Positions 8,515-16,526 of a stretch of 64,000 nt of DNA are shown here, piece after piece. The stretch's first letter is position 1; the number at the start of each line of letters is the position of its first letter. The notes below the pieces were generated by a model. That model saw only the letters and a list, made by a program, of their open reading frames with translations. It did no database searches and was not told the DNA's origin. A program made the translations under genes and the position numbers. Source of the DNA: Paraburkholderia azotifigens (GTDB lineage Bacteria > Pseudomonadota > Gammaproteobacteria > Burkholderiales > Burkholderiaceae); NCBI RefSeq assembly GCF_007995085.1, contig NZ_VOQS01000003.1, positions 1,178,001 through 1,242,000 on the forward strand, given 5' to 3'.

Positions 8515-9077
8515 CGCCTGTTCCTCGTTCCGGCAGGGTCGTCGCCCGCCAGCTGTGTGCGCAGGCTGCGCCGTGCGCGCGCCAGCAGGCTTTCGAGCGC
8601 TTCGACGGTAACGCCCATCAGCGCGGCCGCTTCGATGTTCGACAGTTCCTGGTAGTAATTGAGCACGAGCGCCTCGCGCTGTCGCGCGGGCAACGCGGCG
8701 AGCGCGGCGCGCACACGCGCGTCGCGCGACTGCGCTTCGAGTTGCGTCTCGGGGACAGGACCAGGATCGACACTGTCCGGCCATTCGTCGACGGGTTCTT
8801 CGCGATGCGCGCGCAAACGGTCGTAGCAAAGATTCAGCGCCACGCGATGCAGCCACGTGTCGAATCGCGCCTCACCTTCGCGCCAGCGCGGCGCCTGTTT
8901 CCAGATGCGCATGAACGCTTCCTGCGCAACGTCTTCCGCTTCCATACGGTCTCCCAGCATCCGCATGGCGAGCGCCAGCAGACGCGGCAACTTGCGTGCG
9001 ACGAGCGTGCGAACGGCGGCCGGCTCCTGCCTGCCGACGCCCGCCACCAGTTCCGCGTCGGGATCGCGCTCGCTCAA
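8511..9077 (-). CDS. ECF-type RNA polymerase sigma factor
   Basis: A 188-residue sigma-70 family protein with region 2 at about 20-90 (AEDVAQEAFMRIWKQ, FDTWLHRVALNLCYDRLR) and region 4 at about 125-175 (LPARQREALVLNYYQELSN, then LMGVTVEALESLLARARRSL). The start is a TTG at 9077, supported by GGAG seven bases upstream; no ATG is available nearby. It heads an overlapping run sigma, anti-sigma-like, CpxP-like, with DUF1800 and DUF1501 157 bp further on the same strand. The likely targets are the downstream envelope genes and its own promoter, but I could not identify a convincing ECF -35/-10 pair. Confidence 0.9.
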   Translation of the reverse strand: MSERDPDAELVAGVGRQEPAAVRTLVARKLPRLLALAMRMLGDRMEAEDVAQEAFMRIWKQAPRWREGEARFDTWLHRVALNLCYDRLRAHREEPVDEWPDSVDPGPVPETQLEAQSRDARVRAALAALPARQREALVLNYYQELSNIEAAALMGVTVEALESLLARARRSLRTQLAGDDPAGTRNRR

Positions 9078-9201
9078 TGCGCGCGGCTCCGCGTGTGTCT
9101 CGCGACGAGGTGTTCTGTCGTCACTTGCAGTCGCTCCCTGTTATTTTGATCGAGTGACTTCAAAGAACGCGGCGAACCGCGCGATGCCGTCCGCCAGCGC
9201 C

Positions 9202-9253
9202 CGTTCAGCACGTTCAGCACGTTCAGCACGTTCAGCACGTTCAGCCCGTTCAA
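9202..9253. repeat. 9-bp tandem repeat at a lipoprotein stop codon
   Basis: GTTCA recurs at 9203, 9212, 9221, 9230, 9239 and 9248, giving six copies with an exact 9-bp period (unit cgttcagca). Read on the minus strand each unit is TGAACGTGC, and the first TGA is the stop codon of the small lipoprotein gene, so every unit adds another in-frame TGA. Confidence 0.95.
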
Positions 9254-9354
9254 TATACGACGACGGCCGGGCGGTAATAGTAAGGTCGCCCCGGCACCAC
9301 GACGCAGCCCGCGAGCGTCACTGCCAGCAACGCCACCAACAAGCGTTTCTTCAT
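9250..9354 (-). CDS. 34-residue lipoprotein
   Basis: A very short gene with clear coding character: MKKRLLVALLAVTLAGCVVV, then PGRPYYYRPAVVVY. The first 16 residues are a textbook lipoprotein signal with the lipobox LAGC, leaving a mature Tyr/Pro/Val-rich peptide of 18 residues. GGGGGAAAC precedes the ATG at 9354. It sits 18 bp downstream of the WxxGHW-repeat protein, so the two are probably co-transcribed and act in the envelope. The stop codon is the first unit of a tandem repeat. Similar tiny YYYRP lipoproteins occur in Burkholderiaceae as far as I recall; function unknown. Confidence 0.75.
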   Translation of the reverse strand: MKKRLLVALLAVTLAGCVVVPGRPYYYRPAVVVY

Positions 9355-9372
9355 CGTTTCCCCCGTCGCCTG

Positions 9373-9675
9373 TCAGCGCGCCCAGTGCGCCGGCACCCAA
9401 TGCCAGTTCGGACCACGTGCAACCCAGTGTCCGGGCACCCGGCGATACCCCGGCCGCGTCGCCTGCCAGTGGCCCGGCGCCCACATGTAGCGGCCGCCCG
9501 CCCAGCGCCAGTGGCCGGGATCCCACGCGTAGCCGGCGCGCGGCGGCGGAACGACTTCGGTGCGCGGCGCAGGCGGCGCCATCGGCGCGACGATCACCGC
9601 CTGCGCGAAGGCCGCCGAGGCGCTCAGCGCGACCACAACCGCTGCGGACAGGCGCATGAATTTATGCATGTTCAT
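9373..9675 (-). CDS. WxxGHW-repeat secreted protein
   Basis: A 100-residue protein with a Sec signal peptide (cleavage after SAAFA, about residue 24) and a Pro-rich spacer, followed by four repeats centred on WDPGHWRW, WAPGHWQ, RVPGHWVA and WVPAHW. This is the YXWGXW/BcpO-like repeat pattern, known from many beta-proteobacterial exported proteins without an assigned function. There is no lipobox, so it is probably periplasmic or surface-exposed. GGGAGAACGCC precedes the ATG. The 34-residue lipoprotein follows immediately. It is divergent from the iron-permease-family gene at 9843. Confidence 0.82.
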   Translation of the reverse strand: MNMHKFMRLSAAVVVALSASAAFAQAVIVAPMAPPAPRTEVVPPPRAGYAWDPGHWRWAGGRYMWAPGHWQATRPGYRRVPGHWVARGPNWHWVPAHWAR

Positions 9676-9842
9676 GGCGTTCTCCCTGAATCGATTACCA
9701 GTCCGAAAGCGGCCGGTTTCAGGGTTAAACGCGCGAGCCGCAAAAATCCGTCGCGGGAATTTTCGCTGGCGCGAGGGCCGGTGGCGCGGGCACGAGGGAA
9801 TGGGTATCGTCAGGGCTGGACTTCACACGACAGGAGCGCCAC

Positions 9843-10295
9843 GTGACAAACAACAACTGGTTCTCGAAGTTCTCGACGGGTCTCTCCACGATGGCCGGCA
9901 AGCCGGCGACGTTCGTCATCGCGGTGTTGCTGGTGGCCGTCTGGGCCGTCACCGGGCCGATGTTCCATTTCAGCGATACGTGGCAACTGGTGATCAATAC
10001 CTCGACGACGATCGTCACCTTTCTGATGGTCTTCCTGATCCAGAACACGCAGAACCGCGACACGGCCGCGATGCAGATCAAGCTCGACGAGCTGATCCGC
10101 GCGCTGGACGGCGCGCATAACGCACTGCTCGATCTCGAGGAGCTGAACGAAAAGGATCTCACGCGCTTTCGCAAGCGCTACGAGCAACTGGCCGAACAGG
10201 CGCGCGGCAAACTGCGCTCGGGCGGCAAGGACACCGACTCGCCGTTCATCGACGAGAGCGAAGCCGGGCAGGACAGGGGGCAACAGCAAGAATGA
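9843..10295 (+). CDS. low-affinity iron permease family protein
   Basis: A 150-residue protein of the low-affinity iron permease family (PF04120). It has two membrane segments, about 22-40 and 48-67, joined by a short periplasmic loop, then IQNTQNRDTAAMQIKLDELI, the conserved family block, and a long charged cytoplasmic tail. The start is GTG at 9843, supported by AGGAGCG. The bacterial members are much shorter than yeast Fet4, and iron transport by them is unproven. It is followed 40 bp later by an AraC regulator on the same strand. Confidence 0.88.
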   Translation: MTNNNWFSKFSTGLSTMAGKPATFVIAVLLVAVWAVTGPMFHFSDTWQLVINTSTTIVTFLMVFLIQNTQNRDTAAMQIKLDELIRALDGAHNALLDLEELNEKDLTRFRKRYEQLAEQARGKLRSGGKDTDSPFIDESEAGQDRGQQQE

Positions 10296-10335
10296 CGACA
10301 AGGACCGCGAGCGTCGCCGCGGCGCGCATTGAGTC

Positions 10336-11139
10336 ATGACGAAAGCGACGCCGCCCGTTCTGCACGATGCCGCCGAAGGTCATTCGCTCGCGCGGCACTA
10401 TCCGCGCGGGCTGCGCATCGATCCGCATTCGCATACGTGGGCGCAGGTGCTGTACGCGGTGTCGGGCGTGATGTGGGTCGAGGCCGGACGCGAAGCGCTC
10501 GTCGTGCCGCCGCAGCGCGCCGTGTGGCTGCCCGCGGGCACCGGGCACTCGATCCACATGATGAGCGACGTCGAGATGCGCAATCTGTACTTTCATGAAC
10601 GCGCCGTCGGTCATCTGAGCACGCGCAGCGACGTGTTCGAGATCAACGGCTTGCTGCGCGAGCTGATTGCGTCGATCGCCGAACATGAGCAGGCGCAGAC
10701 CCGCGACGAAGACTATCTGGGCGCCGCATACCGGCTCGCGATGCTCGAACTCACGCATGCGCCGCGCTCGTCGCTGCGCATCCCGCTGCCCGACGCATCG
10801 GACCGGCGGCTCGACGCGCTGTGCCGCGCGGTGATCGACAATCCGTCGAACGCAATCAGCTTCGAGCAACATGCCGATGCCGTCGGCGCGAGCGTGCGGA
10901 CGCTGGCGCGGCTCTTCACGCGCGAACTGGGCATCGGCTTCGCGCAATGGCGCAGACAGGTGCAACTGGCCGTCGCCGTGTCGGGATTGGCCGAAGGACG
11001 CCCCGTCAGCAGCATCGCGCGTGAACTCGGCTATCTGCCAAGCAGTTTCAGCGATATGTTCCGGCGCGAACTCGGCGCGTCGCCGACCGGCTTCGATCCG
11101 CATGGGACGCTGGGTGCACCGGCTGAGATAAAGTCGTGA
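10336..11139 (+). CDS. AraC family transcriptional regulator
   Basis: A 267-residue regulator with an N-terminal cupin-type sensor (HSHTWAQVLYAVSGVMWVE, VVPPQRAVWLPAGTGHSI) and a C-terminal pair of helix-turn-helices over about 160-255 (SVRTLARLFTRELGIGFAQW; ISSIARELGYLPSSFSDMFRRELG-like block). This is the layout of cupin-AraC regulators that often control a neighbouring transporter or oxidoreductase. The ATG at 10336 has a weak leader. The ligand is unknown. The nearest candidates for control are the DUF1330 gene just downstream and the permease-family gene upstream. Confidence 0.88.
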   Translation: MTKATPPVLHDAAEGHSLARHYPRGLRIDPHSHTWAQVLYAVSGVMWVEAGREALVVPPQRAVWLPAGTGHSIHMMSDVEMRNLYFHERAVGHLSTRSDVFEINGLLRELIASIAEHEQAQTRDEDYLGAAYRLAMLELTHAPRSSLRIPLPDASDRRLDALCRAVIDNPSNAISFEQHADAVGASVRTLARLFTRELGIGFAQWRRQVQLAVAVSGLAEGRPVSSIARELGYLPSSFSDMFRRELGASPTGFDPHGTLGAPAEIKS

Positions 11140-11266
11140 CGCTTCGGCATGCCGCCAAGCGCGGCTGCCGCCGTTGAGCGAGAATCGGGGACGTTGGCGA
11201 CGCCGGTCGAAGTCCAGGCCATCGTCGCCGCGGCCAAAACCTTAAACGTGAGTGAGGAAACATCAA

Positions 11267-11560
11267 ATGAGCAAGGGATACTGGGTCACCTCGTACCGCA
11301 AGATAAACGACGCCGAGGCGCTCGCCGCCTACGCGACACTCGCGCTGCCCGCGATCACGGCGGCGGGCGGCAAGTTCATCGTGCGCAGCGCTGCCGAAGA
11401 AGTGCGTGAACATGGCTTGAAAGAACGCACGGTCGTGATCGAATTCCCGACCTACGAGCAGGCTGTCGCGGCCTACGACAGCCCGGAATACAAGAACGCG
11501 CTGGCCGCATTGGGCGATGCCGCCGAGCGCGATCTGCGCATCGTGCGCGGCGCGGAATAA
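11267..11560 (+). CDS. DUF1330 domain protein
   Basis: A 97-residue protein of the DUF1330 family, a ferredoxin-fold alpha-beta barrel (MSKGYWVTSYRKINDAEALA; ERTVVIEFPTYEQAVAAYDS; EYKNALA). The ATG at 11267 is preceded by GAGGAAACATCAA and is preferred over the in-frame position 11252. The function of the family is unknown; the fold resembles antibiotic-biosynthesis monooxygenases and YCII proteins. It follows the AraC gene by 127 bp. Confidence 0.87.
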   Translation: MSKGYWVTSYRKINDAEALAAYATLALPAITAAGGKFIVRSAAEEVREHGLKERTVVIEFPTYEQAVAAYDSPEYKNALAALGDAAERDLRIVRGAE

Positions 11561-11576
11561 TGCTCTAGCCTGGCGT

Positions 11577-11603
11577 TGCGGTTGCGCTTCGACGCGAACC
11601 GCA
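11577..11603. terminator. hairpin between convergent genes
   Basis: The sequence tgcggttgcg / cgcgaaccgca forms a stem of about ten pairs with one bulge around a short loop, in the 50-bp gap between the convergent DUF1330 and DUF429 genes. There is no T-run, so intrinsic termination is only possible. Confidence 0.4.
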
Positions 11604-11610
11604 GCGTCGC

Positions 11611-12342
11611 TCAGTAGCGAATCACCATCGGCAGACGGGCGCTGTCGCGCGGTTCATCGTCGGGCAGCCGCATTGCCTTGCCGGCCGCGATGCGGCGCGC
11701 GCTCCACAGCACCGCAAACGCATCGAGCACGTCGTCTTTTTGCACATGCCGCGCGAGACGCTCGTCGAGCGCGGTTTGCAACGCCTGGCCAAAGACCGGC
11801 GCGAGCAGCGCTTTCCGCTTCGCGTGTCCCGCCTCTTTCGCCTTCCCTTCTACGAGCCCCAGCGCCTCGCCGCCCTGTTCGACCTGAAGCTGCATGAAGG
11901 ACAGCTCCGGATGAACCTCGAACACACGGGAGGCATCGCGCGGACTGTCACGCAACGCTGTATCGACTTCGGCGATCTTGCGCAGAATGTTGAACGCCTG
12001 TTGCGAAATGCCCTTGCCCGTCGCCTCGCGGTTTTTCGCGCACGCTTCCCGATACTCGCCGATGCCCAACGTCTGACGCACGGGCGTCTGAAACACCGAA
12101 GCGCTGCGCGGCCACTTGAGACGCTGCCTCGCTTCGGCGTCGCACGCGCGATAGCCCGTCGACGAGAGGCCGATGGGCATGTCGACGGCAACGATTGCAG
12201 GCGCCGGCGCCCACGCGAGCAGCGCGGCAAACGATTCGCAAACGCGCGCTTCGATCGCGCCTGTTCGTGCGTCCTGCCGGACCGCATACCAGCCGCCCTT
12301 GCAGCCGTCGACGCCTAGCAGATCCGTCCTCATTCCCCGCAT
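11611..12342 (-). CDS. DUF429 domain protein (predicted nuclease)
   Basis: A 243-residue DUF429 protein. Early residues LLGVDGCKGGWYAV place an Asp on the first strand of an RNase-H-like fold, followed by AIVAVDMPIGLS with a second Asp and, near the C-terminus, KDDVLDAFAVLW with further acidic residues. These would form the metal site in the predicted nuclease family COG4923. AGGGG lies upstream of the ATG at 12342. It is cytoplasmic and alone on its strand. Activity is inferred from the fold. Confidence 0.85.
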   Translation of the reverse strand: MRGMRTDLLGVDGCKGGWYAVRQDARTGAIEARVCESFAALLAWAPAPAIVAVDMPIGLSSTGYRACDAEARQRLKWPRSASVFQTPVRQTLGIGEYREACAKNREATGKGISQQAFNILRKIAEVDTALRDSPRDASRVFEVHPELSFMQLQVEQGGEALGLVEGKAKEAGHAKRKALLAPVFGQALQTALDERLARHVQKDDVLDAFAVLWSARRIAAGKAMRLPDDEPRDSARLPMVIRY

Positions 12343-12441
12343 GCAGCGGCCCCTGTCCGATATTCGAAAGCACTTGTCTGAACGCTGCCCCGCCGGTCAC
12401 CTAGACTTGCCGTCATCCGACAGATTTCCGCAGGAGCGGCA

Positions 12442-13398
12442 ATGAAAGCGATCCAGTTCAACTCTTTTGGCGGCCCCGAAGTTCTCAACCTCGTCGATCT
12501 TCCGACACCCGCAGCCGACGCCGAAAGCGCCATCGTGCAGGTCAAGGCCGCCTCGGTGAATCCGAGCGACGTCAAGAATCTCTCGGGCCATTTCGATCAC
12601 ACCACCCTGCCGCGCACGCCCGGCCGCGACTTCAGCGGCGTCGTGGTCGACGGCCCTGCCGAATGGACCGGTGCGCAAGTATGGGGCACGGGCGGCGACA
12701 TCGGCTTCACGCGCGACGGCACGCACGCGCAATTCATCAGAATTCCCGTCGGCGCGCTGTCGCGCAAGCCGCGCGCGCTCACGCACGAACAGGCAGCGGC
12801 GATCGGCGTGAACTTCGTGGTCGCGTGGCTCGGCGCGGTCGACTATGCGAAGCTGGTCGCGGGCGAAACGGTGGCCGTGATCGGCGCGAGCGGCGGTGTC
12901 GGCGGTGCGGTCGTGCAGATCGCCAAATCGCGCGGTTGCCGGGTGATCGCCGTCGATCGCCGCGAGCCGGATGCGGACTCGCCCGCCGGCCGTCTGCTCG
13001 ACCACTATGTCCCGCTCGACGAGCACGCGGCCGAACGCGTGAAGGCACTCGGCGGTGCGGATGTCGTGTACGACGCGGTTGGCGGCGTCGCCTTCGAAAC
13101 CGCGCTGAAGCTGGCGAAGTGGCGCGGCCGCGTGGTCGAAATCAGCGCGACCGGCAAGCGGCGCGTGGATTTCGATCTGATCGATTTCTATCACAACGAG
13201 ACACAACTTTTCGGCGCGGACAGTGCGAAGCTCGGCGTCGCGGACTCCGCGCGCCTGATGACGGAACTGGCCGACGTGTTCGACAGCGGCGCATTGCAGG
13301 CGCCGTCGATTGCGCAAACCTTCCCGCTCGAACAGGCGCGCGACGCCTATGCGGCCGTCGCAGGCGGCACCCGCGGACGCGTCGTCATCACGATGTGA
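12442..13398 (+). CDS. zinc-independent MDR oxidoreductase (quinone oxidoreductase-like)
   Basis: A 318-residue medium-chain dehydrogenase/reductase beginning MKAIQFNSFGGPEVLNLVDL. It has the catalytic-domain block SVNPSDVKNLSG, PRTPGRDFSGVV, and a nucleotide-binding motif GASGGVGGAVVQIAK (about 149-163) with a downstream basic patch VIAVDRREPDAD. Structural zinc cysteines are absent, as in NADPH:quinone oxidoreductases. CAGGAGCGGCA precedes the ATG. The XapX gene follows 30 bp later and is probably co-transcribed. Substrate unknown. Confidence 0.88.
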   Translation: MKAIQFNSFGGPEVLNLVDLPTPAADAESAIVQVKAASVNPSDVKNLSGHFDHTTLPRTPGRDFSGVVVDGPAEWTGAQVWGTGGDIGFTRDGTHAQFIRIPVGALSRKPRALTHEQAAAIGVNFVVAWLGAVDYAKLVAGETVAVIGASGGVGGAVVQIAKSRGCRVIAVDRREPDADSPAGRLLDHYVPLDEHAAERVKALGGADVVYDAVGGVAFETALKLAKWRGRVVEISATGKRRVDFDLIDFYHNETQLFGADSAKLGVADSARLMTELADVFDSGALQAPSIAQTFPLEQARDAYAAVAGGTRGRVVITM

Positions 13399-13428
13399 CG
13401 CGACGTCCACCACAATCGGAAGGCTGAT

Positions 13429-13605
13429 ATGAAACCGTATATCGTGTCGCTGGCGGCGGGGGTCGCCGTCGGTCTGCTCTACAACATCGTCGACGTGAAA
13501 TCGCCCGCGCCGCCCATCGTCGCGCTGCTCGGCCTGCTCGGCATGGTCGCGGGCGAGCACGCGATTCCATTCGTGCGCTCGCTGCTCACTCACGCAGCCA
13601 GTTGA
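13429..13605 (+). CDS. XapX domain small membrane protein
   Basis: A 58-residue protein, MKPYIVSLAAGVAVGLLYNI followed by VDVKSPAPPIVALLGLLGMVAGEH and a short tail. It has two membrane segments (about 4-19 and 29-46) separated by a VKSPAPP turn, which is the XapX (DUF1427) signature. The ATG at 13429 follows GGAAGGCTGAT. Family function is unknown, but XapX genes are frequently found next to oxidoreductases or XAP-like loci, and here it sits 30 bp after a quinone-oxidoreductase-like gene. Confidence 0.85.
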   Translation: MKPYIVSLAAGVAVGLLYNIVDVKSPAPPIVALLGLLGMVAGEHAIPFVRSLLTHAAS

Positions 13606-13630
13606 AGCCTCAAAGCAGCGCGTGGAACGC

Positions 13631-14923
13631 CTACTGCATCCGTCCCGGCGCGCCGCCCATTTCGCGCGCGCGTTCGAGCAGCAATTCGCGTTCGCGTGCG
13701 TTGCGCGTCATCGACGCCGCGCGTTCGAACTCGGCGCGCGCCGCGTCGTTTCGGCCTAGCTTCGCAAGCAGATCGCCGCGCACACTCGGCAGCCAGTGAT
13801 AGTGCTGCAGCGAAGGTTCGTCGGCGAGTGCATCGACGAGTTCGAGCGCGGCCATCGGACCATACGCCATGCCGACGGCGACCGCGCGGTTCAGATCGAC
13901 CACGGGCGACGGCGCGACTTCCGCGAGCGCGTCGTAGAGCGCGACGATCTGCGCCCAATCCGTCTCCGCCGCCGTGCGGGCGCGTGCATGGCACGCCGCG
14001 AGCGCAGCCTGTAACGCGTACGGGCCGCTCATGCCGTCGAGCGCTTCCGAGCGCTCCAGCGCAGCCAGCCCACGGCGGATCAGCAACGGATCCCAGCGGC
14101 CGCGGTCCTGATCGAGCAGCAGCACGGGCCGTCCTTGCGCATCGACGCGCGCATGAATACGCGACGCCTGAACCTCCATCAACGCGACGAGCCCGTGCAC
14201 TTCGCTTTCGTCGGGCATCAGGCCCGCGAGCACGCGGCCCAGTCGCAGCGCTTCCTCGCACAGCGACGGACGCATCCAGTCGTCGCCCGCCGTCGCCGAA
14301 TAGCCTTCGTTGAAAATCAGGTAGATCACTTCGAGCACGGACGCGAGCCGCACCGCGCGATCGCTCGCCTGCGGCACTTCGAACGGCACCTTCGCCGCCG
14401 ACAGCGTCTTCTTCGCGCGCACGATGCGCTGCGCGATGGTCGGTTCGGGCACGAGAAAGGCGCGCGCGATTTCATCCGTCGTCAGACCGCCGAGCAGCCG
14501 CAGCGTGAGCGACACGCGCGCGTCTTTCGACAGCACCGGGTGGCACGCAGTGAACACGAGCCTCAGCAGATCGTCGCCGATGTCGTCGGCGCGCGCGGCG
14601 TCGAGTGCATCGACGAAATCGGGCACGATATGCGCCTCGCGCGCGTCCATGTCCGCACCCAGTTCCTCGTGTTTGCGCGCGTGCAGCGCATCCTGGCGCC
14701 AGCGGTCGAGCGCGCGGTTCTTTGCCGTCGCCATCAGCCACGCTCCAGGGTTGTCGGGCACGCCCGCGCGCGGCCAGGTTTCGAGCGCGGCCACCAGCGC
14801 GTCCTGCGCGAGTTCCTCGGCCACGCCGACGTCGCGCACGATCCGCGCGACGTGAGCGATGACCTTCGCGGATTCGATCCGCCAGACCGCCTCGATGGCA
14901 CGATGCGTCGCAGCCGTCGTCAC
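13631..14923 (-). CDS. ECF42-type sigma factor with long C-terminal domain
   Basis: A 430-residue sigma-70 family protein. Region 2 is at about 20-80 (DVGVAEELAQDALVAALETW; AWLMATAKNRALDRWRQD), region 4 at about 120-175 (TLRLLGGLTTDEIARAFLVP, TIAQRIVRAKKTL), followed by a DUF6596/TPR-like extension of some 240 residues (LAACHARARTAAETDWAQIV; LPSVRGDLLAKLGRNDAARA). This long-tailed form is the ECF42 class, known to sit beside YCII/DGPF proteins, as it does here. The tail replaces a separate anti-sigma in the current model. The start is GTG at 14923 with GAGG just upstream, 7 bp after the VOC gene. Confidence 0.9.
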   Translation of the reverse strand: MTTAATHRAIEAVWRIESAKVIAHVARIVRDVGVAEELAQDALVAALETWPRAGVPDNPGAWLMATAKNRALDRWRQDALHARKHEELGADMDAREAHIVPDFVDALDAARADDIGDDLLRLVFTACHPVLSKDARVSLTLRLLGGLTTDEIARAFLVPEPTIAQRIVRAKKTLSAAKVPFEVPQASDRAVRLASVLEVIYLIFNEGYSATAGDDWMRPSLCEEALRLGRVLAGLMPDESEVHGLVALMEVQASRIHARVDAQGRPVLLLDQDRGRWDPLLIRRGLAALERSEALDGMSGPYALQAALAACHARARTAAETDWAQIVALYDALAEVAPSPVVDLNRAVAVGMAYGPMAALELVDALADEPSLQHYHWLPSVRGDLLAKLGRNDAARAEFERAASMTRNARERELLLERAREMGGAPGRMQ

Positions 14924-14930
14924 GGCGGCC

Positions 14931-15350
14931 TCAGGTGGCGTCCGCCGCCAGCATCGGCGCGTTCGGGTCCATGTACATCAGTTCCCAGATGTGGCCGTCG
15001 ATATCCTCGATGCTGCGTCCGTACATGAAGCCGTGATCCTGCGCCGGGCGCGGCTGGGCGCCGCCCGCGGCGAGCGCCTTGTCGGCGAGTTGGTCGACTT
15101 GCGCGCGGCTGTCGCACGACAGGCAGATCAGCGCCTCTGCGCTCTCCTTCGCGTTGCACAGCGTCTTGTTCGTGAAGGTCTGGAAGAAGTCCTTCGCGAG
15201 CAGCATCGCGTAGATGTTTTCGCCGATCACCATGCAGGCCGCCTGATCATTGGTGAATTTCGGTTCGAACGTGAAGCCGAGTTGCGAGAAAAAGGCCTTG
15301 GATTTCTCCACGCTGCCGACGGCCAGGTTCACATAGATCTGCTTGTGCAT
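14931..15350 (-). CDS. VOC family protein in the ECF42 operon
   Basis: A 139-residue glyoxalase-fold protein starting MHKQIYVNLAVGSVEKSKAFFSQLGF-like, with DIDGHIWELMYMDPNA at the C-terminal end, the usual final strand of the fold. This subtype (IYVNLAVxDLxxSxxFF) is often co-encoded with YCII proteins and ECF42 sigma factors. The GAA and IWE residues could supply metal ligands, but the reaction is unknown. It lies between the YCII genes and the sigma gene, all on one strand with short gaps. Confidence 0.87.
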   Translation of the reverse strand: MHKQIYVNLAVGSVEKSKAFFSQLGFTFEPKFTNDQAACMVIGENIYAMLLAKDFFQTFTNKTLCNAKESAEALICLSCDSRAQVDQLADKALAAGGAQPRPAQDHGFMYGRSIEDIDGHIWELMYMDPNAPMLAADAT

Positions 15351-15407
15351 GATGGTTCTTCCTTTGAGTTCTGGATGCGCTGCGCCGCGCTGGCGGCGCG
15401 GGGGAGA

Positions 15408-15821
15408 TCAGTGATGCGCGCCTTCGATCTTGCGAAAGCGTTCCATCGGCCGGCTCGGCTCGAAGTCGTCGAGGTCATACATCTGACGGACTTCGATCTC
15501 GCCGTCCGCGTCCTCGCCGAACGGCGCGGGGAAGCGTCGCGCCCACTCCATCGCTTCTTCGCGCGAACGCACCTGGATCACGGTGTAGCCGGCAATCAGC
15601 GTCTCGGTCTCCGCGAACGGCCCTTGCGCCACGGTCCGTTCGCCGTTCGCATAGCGCACGCGCCAGCCCTTCGCGCTGGGTTGCAGGCCGGATGCGTCGA
15701 GCAAAACGCCAGCTTTCTGCAGTGCTTCGTGGTACGCCGCCATCGATGCAATCAGCGCTTCCTCCGGCATCTTGCCGGCTTCGCTGTCAGCCGTGGCCTT
15801 CACCATGATCATGAATCGCAT
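15408..15821 (-). CDS. YCII/DGPF family protein 1
   Basis: A 137-residue YCII-related protein: MRFMIMVKATADSEAG, EEALIASMAAYHEALQKAGV, and QGPFAETETLIAGYTVIQV, a variant of the DGPFAE block in which Asp is replaced by Gln. The ATG at 15821 is set by GAGGAGAGACGGCG; the frame is open further but the added sequence is unlike the family. It is probably a small dimeric ferredoxin-fold protein of unknown reaction, the standard partner of ECF42 sigma factors. Confidence 0.87.
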   Translation of the reverse strand: MRFMIMVKATADSEAGKMPEEALIASMAAYHEALQKAGVLLDASGLQPSAKGWRVRYANGERTVAQGPFAETETLIAGYTVIQVRSREEAMEWARRFPAPFGEDADGEIEVRQMYDLDDFEPSRPMERFRKIEGAHH

Positions 15822-15941
15822 CGCCGTCTCTCCTCGTGAACAAAGAAAGCCTCTTGGCGGCTTCTTACTTCCACGACGAGCGACGCGCAGTCCGATCGAC
15901 ATCCGGTGGCGCCAGGGAAAACCCTTGACGGGATCGTCCCG

Positions 15942-16298
15942 TCAGCACTCGTAGCAGGGTGCGACCTTGCGGACTTCGATCGTGCACCACTCGGCGGCCG
16001 GGCATTGCTCGGCGAGCGCGAGCGCTTCCTCGTAGGTGTCGACGTTCAGCAGGAAGAAACCGCCGATCATTTCCTTCGCTTCGGCGAACGGACCGTCGAT
16101 CAGGCGCGTCTGTCCGTCGCGCTTTTCCAGGCGCACACCCTTCTTGACGGGCGACAGCGACTCGGCGGCGATCAGTTGTCCGCGCGACTGCAACTCGGCG
16201 CGGTATTTCAGCATGCGGTCGTAGACGGCGCGGCCCGCGACTTCGCCGCGTTCCTCGCGCTGTTCGGTGGGTTCGACGATGAGCAGCATGTAAGACAT
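15942..16298 (-). CDS. YCII/DGPF family protein 2
   Basis: A 118-residue YCII protein with the full signature IDGPFAEAKEMIGGFFLLNV and the opening MSYMLLIVEP. The ATG at 16298 follows GGAGTCCCC. It is the promoter-proximal gene of the run YCII, YCII, VOC, ECF42 sigma, with 120 bp to the next gene. The C-terminus has two cysteines (residues 115 and 118, CYEC), unusual for the family and perhaps an accidental tail. Confidence 0.87.
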   Translation of the reverse strand: MSYMLLIVEPTEQREERGEVAGRAVYDRMLKYRAELQSRGQLIAAESLSPVKKGVRLEKRDGQTRLIDGPFAEAKEMIGGFFLLNVDTYEEALALAEQCPAAEWCTIEVRKVAPCYEC

Positions 16299-16526
16299 GG
16301 GGACTCCGTGTTCCGGTTGTCGGGGCCGCTGCGTTCGAGGATGCCGTACTTCGTGAGCCGGGTGGCGCTGCGGGCGATGCCAGCGATCGTTGTCTGCTGG
16401 CGAAGGCAGTCTAGCAAAGTGGCAACGCGGGCGGGAAAGCTCTGCCGCGCGAGTGGGCATTCCGCTGACGGATATGGCACAGCCCTTGCTGATTCGTCGA
16501 TATGTTCAATCATGCAGGGGCACGAC

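Noticed and set aside
9202..9253. CRISPR-like repeats
   Set aside because: The repeats are 9 bp, contiguous, without spacers; a microsatellite, not an array.
9074..9526. 150-codon minus-strand frame with LNVLNVLNV repeats
   Set aside because: It reads through the 34-residue lipoprotein and the WxxGHW gene in another frame; both of those have signal peptides and ribosome sites.
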